The translations under genes and the position numbers were made by a program. Below are positions 42,565-50,352 of a DNA stretch of 64,000 nt, piece after piece. Each line of letters opens with the position of its first letter. Within the stretch, counting starts at the first letter, position 1. The DNA lies in contig MSHC01000011.1 in NCBI GenBank assembly GCA_001940995.1, positions 15,356-79,355 of the forward strand. Direction: 5' to 3'. This DNA comes from Ruminococcus sp. Phil15 (GTDB lineage: Bacteria > Bacillota > Clostridia > Oscillospirales > Ruminococcaceae). Below the pieces are notes generated by a model. The model did no database searches. It was not told the origin of the DNA and worked only from the letters and a program-made list of their open reading frames with translations.

Positions 42565-43104
42565 ATGAATAAAAAAGTTTTGATTATATCAACCAGCCCC
42601 CGTAAAAACGGCAATTCTGAAACTTTGGCTGACGCATTTCTAAAAGGGGCTATCGATGGCGGCAACACGGCAGAGAAAATCAGTCTTTACGATAAGACCA
42701 TTGGTTTTTGCAAGGGCTGCCTTGCCTGTCAGAAAACGAAGCGTTGCGTCATTCACGACGACGCCGATATGATTGCACAGAAAATGTTGACCGCTGATGT
42801 GCTGGTGTTTGCCACCCCTATTTACTATTACGAAATGTCGGGACAGATGAAAACCATGCTCGACCGTGCCAATCCTCTGTTTCCTGCGGATTATGCTTTC
42901 CGGGATATTTACTTTTTATCCACTGCGGCAGAGGACGAAGAAGGAGTTGACGGTCGTGCAATCAGTGGATTGGAAGGCTGGATTGAATGCTTCCCGAAAG
43001 CACATCTCGCAGGAACAGTCTTTGCAGGCGGCGTAGCCGGTGTCGGAGAAATTGACGGACATTCTGCTTTGACAAAAGCCTACGAAATGGGAAAGGCGGT
43101 TTAG
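42565..43104 (+). CDS. NADPH-dependent FMN reductase / flavodoxin-fold enzyme (179 aa)
   Basis: Starts with the flavin-binding STSPRKNGNSETLADAF loop. Residues near 45-60 (FCKGCLACQKTKRC) carry a Cys cluster seen in iron-sulfur-flavoprotein-like members, and TPIYYYEMSGQMKTMLDR is the second flavin contact. Proteins of this kind reduce quinones, nitro- or azo-compounds or disulfides. AAGGAG before ATG. One base separates it from the next gene's start codon. Confidence 0.88.
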   Translation: MNKKVLIISTSPRKNGNSETLADAFLKGAIDGGNTAEKISLYDKTIGFCKGCLACQKTKRCVIHDDADMIAQKMLTADVLVFATPIYYYEMSGQMKTMLDRANPLFPADYAFRDIYFLSTAAEDEEGVDGRAISGLEGWIECFPKAHLAGTVFAGGVAGVGEIDGHSALTKAYEMGKAV

Positions 43105-43105
43105 G

Positions 43106-43855
43106 ATGAAATCTAAACTTTTACAGCTATTTTCCTGTGTTACAGTCATAGCGATTCTTTTGTCGGGCTGTGCAAGCGGACAAAGAGATAGCAACTCCGA
43201 AGCACCTACACTTTCGGGCAGCGAAACAACACAGGCTGCCGATGATAGTTCTGTTAGCAATATAAGTTCTGACACAGAAAAAGAAAGCTCAATGGATGAG
43301 AACGAATCTGTCCCAAATCAAACCGACAGTTCTTTGTCAGGGACAAATTCACAGAACAAGTCCGATGTGTCGTCAGGTGGAGTAACATCAGATCATCGTC
43401 CAAACGGTTCTGATTCGTCCAATTCACAGCAAAGCAAGCCAACCGTCGAATCAACCCCGCCTGTAACACAGCCAAGTGATACTTCTACCACGGAGGGAAG
43501 CAAAGTGGAAAAAATGAATCTTCAAATCGGAAATAACAGTTTTACAGCAACTTTGGAAAGCAATGCAGCGGTGGACGCTCTTGTGGATATGATGCGTGAA
43601 GCGCCGGTTGTGATTGAGATGAGCGATTATTCCGGCTTTGAAAAGGTCGGCCCGCTGGGAACAAGTTTACCGACCAGTAATAAACAAACAACTACGCAAT
43701 CAGGAGATATTGTTTTATATAACGGAAATCAAATCGTTATTTTCTATGGCTCTAATTCGTGGAGCTACACAAGGCTTGGGAAAATTGATGATCTGTCAGG
43801 TTGGAAGGACGCACTTGGCAGCGGAGATGTTACCGTTACCTTTTCATTGAAATAA
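43106..43855 (+). CDS. Cyclophilin-like-fold lipoprotein 2 (249 aa)
   Basis: Lipobox LLSGC (Cys 22), then an unusually long Ser/Asn/Asp/Thr tether (about 25-130) and a cyclophilin-like domain (about 135-249: MNLQIGNNSFTATLESNAAVDALVDMM, IVLYNGNQIVIFYGSNSWSYTRLGKIDD). It is a diverged paralogue of the 40124 product but with a different tether. The long tether would let the domain reach through the wall. Confidence 0.82.
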   Translation: MKSKLLQLFSCVTVIAILLSGCASGQRDSNSEAPTLSGSETTQAADDSSVSNISSDTEKESSMDENESVPNQTDSSLSGTNSQNKSDVSSGGVTSDHRPNGSDSSNSQQSKPTVESTPPVTQPSDTSTTEGSKVEKMNLQIGNNSFTATLESNAAVDALVDMMREAPVVIEMSDYSGFEKVGPLGTSLPTSNKQTTTQSGDIVLYNGNQIVIFYGSNSWSYTRLGKIDDLSGWKDALGSGDVTVTFSLK

Positions 43856-43901
43856 GGATTAAAAATAATCGTTATTTCACCATTTGAAAGGAGTTGATAG
43901 A

Positions 43902-44429
43902 ATGAATATTTTGGTATTGAACGGCAGTCCCCGTCCAAACGGAAATACGGCTGCAATGGTTTCCGCTTTTTCAGAGGGAGCTACGGAAAACGGACATCAG
44001 GTTACGGTTGTGAATGTTTGTCAGAAAAAGATTGCGGGGTGTTTAGCCTGCGAATACTGCCATCAGAAGGACAGTAGTCACGAGCGCCAATGTGTCCAGC
44101 AGGACGATATGCAGGAGATTTATCCTGTGCTTGAAGAAGCAGAAATGATTGTATTGGCTTCTCCTGTGTATTATCACAGTTTTACCGGTCAGCTTCAATG
44201 CGCTATCAACCGTATTTATGCACTGGATAAACCCAAGAATCTAAAGAAAGCGGCGTTAATCCTTTCTTCCGGCAGCGAAGATGTCTACGGCGGTGCAATC
44301 TATGAATATCAAAATTCTTTTCTCGACTATTTGAAACTGGAAAACATGGGTATCTTCACAGCCTTTGACAAGCAGAACAAATCAGAGGAAAAAATGAATG
44401 AGCTGCGGGAGTTTGGCAGAAGTTTATAA
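43902..44429 (+). CDS. NADPH-dependent FMN reductase, second copy (175 aa)
   Basis: Flavodoxin-like fold with LNGSPRPNGNTAAMVSAF at the N-terminus, a Cys-containing segment (KIAGCLACEYCHQ) and SPVYYHSFTGQLQCAINRIY. The start ATG 43902 has AAAGGAG eight bases upstream. It is related to, but clearly distinct from, the 42565 product. Two such reductases in one operon suggest handling of an electrophilic or oxidised compound. Confidence 0.87.
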   Translation: MNILVLNGSPRPNGNTAAMVSAFSEGATENGHQVTVVNVCQKKIAGCLACEYCHQKDSSHERQCVQQDDMQEIYPVLEEAEMIVLASPVYYHSFTGQLQCAINRIYALDKPKNLKKAALILSSGSEDVYGGAIYEYQNSFLDYLKLENMGIFTAFDKQNKSEEKMNELREFGRSL

Positions 44430-44462
44430 CAGAAACAGTAAGAGAGGTCAGAGGAATACACC

Positions 44463-45044
44463 ATGAATTTAAGTGGATTTTTAGAACATTTGAATAGCGG
44501 AAAGACGGTTGTTGCCGGTTCGGAAACACATCAGTATATGTGTATGCTTTCGCAGGAAGCATTGAAGCTGACGGCAGAACTTAATAACAGCTATCACACA
44601 CCGGAAGAAATACGGGAGATATTTTCCAGACTAACAGGAAAACCGATTAACGATACACTGGGCATTTTCCCTCCCTTTTATACGGACTGCGGGAAAAACA
44701 TTACAGTCGGAAATCATGTTTTCTTTAACAGCGGCTGTAAATTTCAGGATCAGGGAGGGATTACCATTGATGACGGTGCCTTGCTCGGTCATAATGTGGT
44801 GCTTGCGACTTTGAACCACTGTATGAATCCCAAGCAGCGTGCAAATCTGGAGCCTGCGCCTATTCATATAGGGAAAAATGTATGGATCGGATCAAATGCA
44901 ACGGTATTGCCCGATGTTACCATTGGCGATGGTGCGGTAATTGCCGCAGGAGCTATTGTTACGAAGGATGTCCCGCCGTTCACAGTTGTCGGAGGAAGTC
45001 CTGCAAAAGTTATTAAAACGATTGAACAGGAGGACACAAAATGA
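44463..45044 (+). CDS. Maltose/galactoside O-acetyltransferase-like enzyme (193 aa)
   Basis: Left-handed beta-helix acetyltransferase: an N-terminal helical lid ([18 protein letters not shown]), then hexapeptide repeats ([37 protein letters not shown]) with the catalytic-type His in ATLNH, and [31 protein letters not shown] near the end. It transfers acetyl from acetyl-CoA to a hydroxyl of a sugar or other small molecule. It overlaps the next gene by four bases (ATGA). Confidence 0.9.
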   Translation: MNLSGFLEHLNSGKTVVAGSETHQYMCMLSQEALKLTAELNNSYHTPEEIREIFSRLTGKPINDTLGIFPPFYTDCGKNITVGNHVFFNSGCKFQDQGGITIDDGALLGHNVVLATLNHCMNPKQRANLEPAPIHIGKNVWIGSNATVLPDVTIGDGAVIAAGAIVTKDVPPFTVVGGSPAKVIKTIEQEDTK

Positions 45045-46525
45045 AACGCTTTACGGCATTTTTCTTAACGCTGATTCTCTTATTCAGTCTTGCGGCTTGC
45101 AGCAATAGGGCAGGTCAAGAAGATACCTCATTGAATACTGAATCTGCAAAAGAGGAAAGTATAGCAAATAATGAAACAGACACATCAAACAATATTTTGG
45201 TAGTGTATTTTTCTGCCACAGGTACAACAAAATCCCTTGCGGAATATGCGGCTGATATTTTGAACGCTGATAAATACGAGATTGTGCCGGACGATCCTTA
45301 CACGGAGGAAGATTTGGCTTACTATACAAACGGTCGTGCGGATCGAGAGCAAAACGATTCTTCTGCCCGCCCTGCCATTTCCGGCGGTGTAGAAAATATG
45401 CAGAAATATAATACGATTCTGCTCGGCTATCCGATTTGGCACGGGCAAGCACCAAGAATTATCAGTACCTTTTTAGAATCCTACGATTTTTCGGGAAAGA
45501 CAATTTTGCCGTTCTGCACCTCGCATAGCAGCGATATAGGAACAAGTGCTACAAATCTTCATTCTCTTGCGGAAAACGCAAATTGGCTTGACGGCAAGCG
45601 TTTTGCAGGCGGAACGACAAGAGAAGAAATTGAAAGGTGGTTAAGCGATTTGGAAATTAAACCGTCACAGGCTGCAAATGAACAAAAGCAAACAGGCGTT
45701 TTTGATTTTGATACAAAAACGGTTCTTTTGAACAGCGGATATGAAATGCCGATTAACGGCTTGGGAACATACAGCCTTCACGGTGACGAATGTATCAGTG
45801 CTGTAAAATCTGCTCTTAAAAGCGGTGTACGGCTCATTGATACAGCTTCAGCGTATGGCAATGAGGAAGAAATCGGGCAGGCAATTCGTGAAGCAATCGA
45901 CGAGGGAATTGTAAAAAGAGAAGAAATTTTTGTTATAACAAAAATTTATCCGGGTAGCGATATGCAAAACCCGGAGGAATCTATACAGGCTTGTTTAGAC
46001 CGACTTAACATCGGCTATATAGATATGATGCTTCTCCATCACCCTGATCCTAACGATGTAAAAGCGTATAAGGCTATGGAACAGTTTGTGAAGGACGGAA
46101 AGATTCGCTCTATCGGATTGTCTAACTGGTATGTAAAAGAATTAGAGAATTTTTTGCCACAGGTTAATATTGCTCTGGCATTGGTTCAGAACGAGATTCA
46201 CCCCTACTATCAGGAAAACGATGTCATTCCGTTTATTCAGGAAAAAGGTATTGTAGTGGAGGGTTGGTATCCGCTGGGCGGCAGAGGGCATACATCGGAG
46301 TTGCTTGGCGATGAAGTAATTTCCGATATTGCCGAAGCGCACGGCGTATCTTCTGCACAGGTGATTTTACGATGGAATCTGCAAAAGGGCGTAGTTGTTA
46401 TCCCCGGTTCCAGCAATCCCGATCATATTAAGGAAAACACAGAGCTTTATCATTTCACATTGAGCGAGGATGAAATGAATCGTATCAATGCACTCGACCG
46501 TAACGAAAAACACGATTGGTATTAA
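45041..46525 (+). CDS. Lipoprotein fusing a flavodoxin domain to an aldo-keto reductase (494 aa)
   Basis: Signal peptide with lipobox SLAAC (Cys 20) and a short polar tether. Then a flavodoxin domain (about 51-205: [39 protein letters not shown]), then a complete aldo-keto reductase barrel (about 225-494). The AKR tetrad is intact: D267, Y272, K301, H333, with [13 protein letters not shown] and [16 protein letters not shown] for cofactor binding. The predicted location outside the membrane is at odds with the NADPH and FMN need of both domains. Either cofactors reach it there, or the N-terminal segment is an uncleaved anchor. Confidence 0.88.
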   Translation: MKRFTAFFLTLILLFSLAACSNRAGQEDTSLNTESAKEESIANNETDTSNNILVVYFSATGTTKSLAEYAADILNADKYEIVPDDPYTEEDLAYYTNGRADREQNDSSARPAISGGVENMQKYNTILLGYPIWHGQAPRIISTFLESYDFSGKTILPFCTSHSSDIGTSATNLHSLAENANWLDGKRFAGGTTREEIERWLSDLEIKPSQAANEQKQTGVFDFDTKTVLLNSGYEMPINGLGTYSLHGDECISAVKSALKSGVRLIDTASAYGNEEEIGQAIREAIDEGIVKREEIFVITKIYPGSDMQNPEESIQACLDRLNIGYIDMMLLHHPDPNDVKAYKAMEQFVKDGKIRSIGLSNWYVKELENFLPQVNIALALVQNEIHPYYQENDVIPFIQEKGIVVEGWYPLGGRGHTSELLGDEVISDIAEAHGVSSAQVILRWNLQKGVVVIPGSSNPDHIKENTELYHFTLSEDEMNRINALDRNEKHDWY

Positions 46526-46546
46526 ATAAAGGAGGACATAGAAATT

Positions 46547-47539
46547 ATGAACACACAAAATTTGCAACTTACAAACGAATGGGATAAGACTTTCCCGAAA
46601 AGTGAAAAGGTCAACCACAGCAAGGTAACATTTCATAACCGCTACGGCATTACACTTGCGGCTGATATGTATACGCCGAAAAATGCAGACGGAAAACTGC
46701 CCGCTATTGCGGTCAGCGGCCCGTTTGGGGCAGTCAAGGAGCAATCATCAGGACTGTACGCACAGACAATGGCGGAAAGAGGATTTTTGACAATCGCCTT
46801 TGATCCATCTTTTACGGGCGAAAGCGGCGGAGAACCCCGCTATGTTGCTTCTCCCGACATTAACACAGAGGATTTTTGTGCTGCGGTAGATTTCCTTTCT
46901 GTTCAGGAAAATGTCGATCCCGAAAGAATCGGCATTATCGGTATCTGCGGCTGGGGTGGTATGGCAATCAATGCCGCTGCTATTGATACAAGGATTAAAG
47001 CGACAGCCGCTATGACAATGTACGATATGACACGCTGCACTGCTAATGGTTATTTTGATTCCGAGGACAGCGAACAGGCAAGATATGAAAAACGCAAAGC
47101 GATGAACGAGCAAAGAATTGTAGATTACAAAAACGGTTCTTATGCTCTTGGCGGCGGCGTGGTTGATCCATTGCCCGATGACGCACCGTTCTTTGTCAAG
47201 GATTACTACGATTACTATAAGACAGAGCGTGGTTATCACGAAAGAAGCCTAAACTCCAACGGCGGCTGGAATATCACTTCGTCTTTGTCTTTCCTGAATA
47301 TGCCGATTTTGCACTATTCAAATGAAATTCGTTATGCTGTCCTGCTGGTACACGGTGAAAAGGCACATTCCTGCTATTTTAGCCGTGACACTTTTGCAAA
47401 CATGACAAAGGACAGCAAGTATTCGGATAACAAGGAATTGTTGATTATTCCCGAAGCCGTACACACGGATTTGTACGACAAAACAGATATTATTCCGTTT
47501 GACAAGTTGGAACAGTTTTTTAGAAAACATCTGGACTAA
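46547..47539 (+). CDS. Alpha/beta hydrolase with Cys in the nucleophile position (330 aa)
   Basis: Dienelactone-hydrolase-like protein: VSGPFGAVKEQSSGLYAQTMAERGF, FDPSFTGESGGEPRY, then the elbow GICGWGGMA with Cys 134 where Ser is usual, and AVHTDLYD holding the C-terminal His. Cys nucleophiles occur in dienelactone hydrolases. The TMYDMTRCTANGYF stretch is typical of a Firmicutes group often found beside flavodoxin and AKR genes. Last gene of LysR operon 2. AGGAGG precedes the ATG. Confidence 0.85.
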   Translation: MNTQNLQLTNEWDKTFPKSEKVNHSKVTFHNRYGITLAADMYTPKNADGKLPAIAVSGPFGAVKEQSSGLYAQTMAERGFLTIAFDPSFTGESGGEPRYVASPDINTEDFCAAVDFLSVQENVDPERIGIIGICGWGGMAINAAAIDTRIKATAAMTMYDMTRCTANGYFDSEDSEQARYEKRKAMNEQRIVDYKNGSYALGGGVVDPLPDDAPFFVKDYYDYYKTERGYHERSLNSNGGWNITSSLSFLNMPILHYSNEIRYAVLLVHGEKAHSCYFSRDTFANMTKDSKYSDNKELLIIPEAVHTDLYDKTDIIPFDKLEQFFRKHLD

Positions 47540-47592
47540 AAATCTATAATTCGAACTAAACATTACAACACAAGGATAAAATCCTTGCGAAG

Positions 47593-47627
47593 AAAGGTCA
47601 ATCCGCCTTGTGTGGATTGGCCTTTTT
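47593..47627 (+). terminator. Terminator of LysR operon 2
   Basis: AAAGGTCAATCC / GGATTGGCCTTTTT with a nine-base loop. Confidence 0.85.
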
Positions 47628-47770
47628 ACTTTGCGTTGTCGAAATTTGTCGGAAAAATTTTCGACTTTTTTCTTGAAACCTTTCCGGTTTGCCCATATGA
47701 GATGTGTTTTAGATAAATGAGGAGGCGAGAAAGCACTTTTTTCACATCTGCGGTAAAGGAGGGATGGAAC

Positions 47771-48208
47771 ATGAGAACCCCCTCTGAAAGAGAAGCGCGT
47801 ATCTGCGCAATGTTTGACTCTTTCTGCGTTACCGTTATACGCAATGCCGGCAGAAATTTGAAACGGGCGGCGGAAAACAGGAAAAAGTATGACGCCACCG
47901 GCGATGAGGCGGTGGAATATCTTATTGAACTACTCACCCATGAGGATATCTATGAAGCCAACCAATTGGTGTTTTATGCGGACGGCTGCCCTTGTGTGGT
48001 GGAAAACGAACTTTTATATCAAGCGATTCAATCCTTGCCTGAAAATCAACGAATGGTGCTCCTCTATGATTTCTGGCTCGATTTAACGGACAAGGAAATT
48101 GCAGTCAGAATGGAGGTCACAGTTCGCACGGTGTATAACCTCAGACAGCGTGCGTTCAGGAAAATTCGTACATATTATGAACTACACGGACGAGGGTGCG
48201 ACCCTTAA
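47771..48208 (+). CDS. Element-type sigma-70-like factor (145 aa)
   Basis: Short sigma-like protein: a helical N-terminus (RTPSEREARICAMFDSFCVTVIRNAGRNLKRA) and a region-4 helix-turn-helix (QAIQSLPENQRMVLLYDFWLDLTDKEIAVRMEVTVRTVYNLRQRAFRKIR). This form is common on Tn916-like and other integrative elements of Firmicutes, upstream of a small HTH gene, exactly as here. The start ATG 47771 follows GGAGG. Confidence 0.85.
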   Translation: MRTPSEREARICAMFDSFCVTVIRNAGRNLKRAAENRKKYDATGDEAVEYLIELLTHEDIYEANQLVFYADGCPCVVENELLYQAIQSLPENQRMVLLYDFWLDLTDKEIAVRMEVTVRTVYNLRQRAFRKIRTYYELHGRGCDP

Positions 48209-48389
48209 ACTCACTTATGATTTAATCCAAGAAGCCGTCCACGGCAACAAAAAGGCACTGGAAGATATCCTCTGTATTTACGATCCATATATCAACTCTG
48301 TCGTAACGGTTGAAAGACTGCTCCCCTCCGGGGAATTCATACAGGAAGTGGATGAGGATATGAAACAACAAAAACGGCACCGGTTTTAA
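48177..48389 (+). pseudogene. Truncated element HTH protein (70 codons left)
   Basis: Overlaps the sigma gene. LTYDLIQEAVHGNKKALEDILCIYDPYINSV followed by ERLLPSGEFIQEVDEDMKQQ matches the small HTH protein that normally follows this sigma factor on integrative elements, but the usual C-terminal segment after DEDMKQQ is replaced by KRHRF and a stop. The remainder of the element, with excisionase and integrase, is absent, so this is a deletion scar. Confidence 0.6.
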
Positions 48390-48419
48390 TCCGGCTGCCG
48401 CCTTTGTTGGGATATTAAG

Positions 48420-49124
48420 CTAATTTATACGTTTGCTTCTTTTTATAATAGTAAAGGTTACTCCGACGCCCACCGCAGCAACGACTATAAGTAGCAAATG
48501 CAACGTAATTTCTGACATATCTCCTGTCTGAGGGGAATCGTTATCATTATTATCAGAGTCTGTTGAGTTGTTCTCTTCATCAGGAATTTCGGGGTCAGAC
48601 GGTTCACCTGCCCCTGTTCCAGTCGCCGGAATCTCCTCTGTCATTGTATAACCACATACCGCACAAGTCCTCTCTCTTAAACCATTTTCTGATTCGGTTG
48701 CCTCTTTAACAACAACCCATTCATTGAAATTGTGTGTTTCCTTCTCAGCTATGCTACCGCAGGCACACTCTTTCCAATGGTTATCAGCATCATTTTTATA
48801 CAGACTTCCATAATCGTGCCCTGTCTTAGCAATTACTGTATCTTCAAGCGCTATCTCTTCGCTTGCTTTATCATCTTTGAAAACCTTGTTGCAGACTGTG
48901 CATATGTAGTATTGCACGTTACCGTCTGTATCGTGAGTAGCCTCTTTGGATTTTACCAGTTCCAGCTTATGACCGGCAGGAATCACCGTTCCGGAAGTAA
49001 CTACAGCATTACAATCAGAGCAATAAACATCCCCGGTATATCCGTCCTCATAGCAAGTAGCTTCTTTCTTATTTTTAACATAAACGCTGTCGCTGTGGTG
49101 ATTTGTAAGGTCCTTATCCCCGTA
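48420..49124 (-). pseudogene. 5'-truncated wall-anchored surface protein
   Basis: The frame is open to 49124, where it meets a stop codon, without a plausible signal peptide or ribosome site; the first usable start (GTG 48986) lies inside a domain. What remains are repeats with paired CxxC motifs (CYEDGYTGDVYCSDC, YYICTVCNKVF, RERTCAVCGYT) separated by GH-x-x motifs, a Asp/Asn/Ser-rich spacer, and a sorting signal SPQTGD, hydrophobic helix and KRSKR tail. It resembles the C-terminal half of listerial-type repeat surface proteins in gut Firmicutes. The N-terminal half has been lost. Confidence 0.7.
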
Positions 49125-49338
49125 TTAAACATTTTAGATTTTTGATTTCGGACAGACATTACCAAAACCGCACATAAAATCGTATACGGTAGTCTGTTCC
49201 TATACAGTAATTACTTGTTCTGTCAATCACCCCCTATTATACCTAAAGCTCTATTAAAAGCATACCGGCTCTTGGTCAGCTTTTCAACATAAATGTAACC
49301 AAATTCGACAAAATGTAACGAAATATGACCTTTAGGCG

Positions 49339-49381
49339 TTGAATCGAGATGAGTTAACATAGTATAATTATCACAGTTAAC
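49339..49381 (+). promoter_or_regulatory. Promoter with flanking AGTTAAC repeats (possible LytTR site)
   Basis: TTGAAT, 18 bases, TATAAT (49363-49368). GAGTTAAC (49351-49358) and CAGTTAAC (49374-49381) lie 23 bases apart on either side of the -10 box. The second resembles the ACAGTTAAG direct repeats bound by AgrA. The upstream stretch 49125-49338 is AT-rich and holds no gene I can support. Confidence 0.45.
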
Positions 49382-49414
49382 TTTTATCATAAGTATCTTT
49401 TTGAGGAGGAGCAA

Positions 49415-49513
49415 ATGGTGAAAAAGCACATACAATACTTCAAATTCGGACAATGGGCTTTACTCTGCTCACGCAATATAAACAGAGGCGTCAGAAAATG
49501 TATAAGAATATAA
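49415..49513 (+). CDS. Short basic peptide (32 aa) upstream of the AgrA-like regulator
   Basis: ATG 49415 is preceded by an excellent ribosome site (GAGGAGG, six bases away). The product has 32 residues, is strongly basic (Lys/Arg at both ends), contains two Cys and an aromatic centre (YFKFGQWALL), and has no signal peptide. It has its own promoter, with repeats resembling AgrA sites. It could be a signalling peptide, a leader peptide or a chance frame. It does not resemble AgrD. Confidence 0.45.
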   Translation: MVKKHIQYFKFGQWALLCSRNINRGVRKCIRI

Positions 49514-49534
49514 TGCATACCCCCCACTGATATA

Positions 49535-49563
49535 TTGACTTTACAAGAATATTGAGATATACT
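49535..49563 (+). promoter_or_regulatory. Promoter of the LytTR regulator operon
   Basis: TTGACT, 17 bases, TATACT. Confidence 0.65.
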
Positions 49564-49590
49564 AAATTATAAGACTTTCAGAGGTTTGCT

Positions 49591-50352
49591 ATGAAAAACA
49601 GATATAACATTTACATTTACGATGACAGTCCTGCGGCTGTGTACTTACTTATGGACTGCATTTCGCAATGTGCCGAGCAAATCGGCTGCAAAGTGGATTT
49701 TTATTGCGCTTCAGACTACAAGCAGGCGAAAAATCTGTTCAACGGCAATCAGCATACCTGCGACGTATTTTTTCTGGATATAGAGCTTGACAGCGGAAAA
49801 AACGGTATAGAGCTTGCCGACAGAGTTATGGTAAAATTTCCCGACCTAAAGGTCGTGTTTATTACGGGTTATGCAGACAAATACTCGCAAGCTATATTTA
49901 TGCAGTCAAGGCGGCTTCGTCCCTACGGATACATAACAAAGCCGTTTAACATTGATGTTGTCAAACGAGTATTCGAGCTTGTGTTATGTGACGATAAAAG
50001 CGACGATGAATCAACAGTGGAATTGAGCCGAAACAGACGTCAAATCAAATTTAAATGCTCTGATATAATATACATAGAGAGCTACCGCCGCAAGCTCATA
50101 TTTCATTTCAAATCGTCTGCACCCGAAGAGGTCTACGGAAAGATCTCTGAGATATCATCATCGCTTCCCGAAAACTTTTTGCAGTGTCACAGAAGCTATA
50201 TAGTAAATGCAGACTACATTCATTCGATAAACAAGCTGCAGAACATGATAGAGCTTAACAACGGCGAAATGATTTTTCTTGGGAACACAAAAAAAGAATC
50301 GTTTATGCAATCATACTTTCGACATAAAGGTGGACTGTCAAGTGTTAGATAA
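49591..50352 (+). CDS. LytTR-family response regulator, AgrA-like (253 aa)
   Basis: Receiver domain (about 5-130) with acidic pocket D11-D12, phosphoacceptor D63 in FFLDIELDSG and the conserved Lys in YITKPF. A C-terminal LytTR DNA-binding domain follows (about 148-245: RQIKFKCSDIIYIESYRRKLIFHF, FLQCHRSYIVNADYIHSI). It partners the histidine kinase whose start codon lies inside the end of this gene. Related systems (Agr, VirR/S, ComDE) control bacteriocins, virulence or competence in response to peptides. Confidence 0.93.
   Translation: MKNRYNIYIYDDSPAAVYLLMDCISQCAEQIGCKVDFYCASDYKQAKNLFNGNQHTCDVFFLDIELDSGKNGIELADRVMVKFPDLKVVFITGYADKYSQAIFMQSRRLRPYGYITKPFNIDVVKRVFELVLCDDKSDDESTVELSRNRRQIKFKCSDIIYIESYRRKLIFHFKSSAPEEVYGKISEISSSLPENFLQCHRSYIVNADYIHSINKLQNMIELNNGEMIFLGNTKKESFMQSYFRHKGGLSSVR

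Noticed and set aside
49223..49453. 76-codon minus-strand frame overlapping the short peptide gene
   Set aside because: No ribosome site, no homology, and it crosses the promoter with AGTTAAC repeats.
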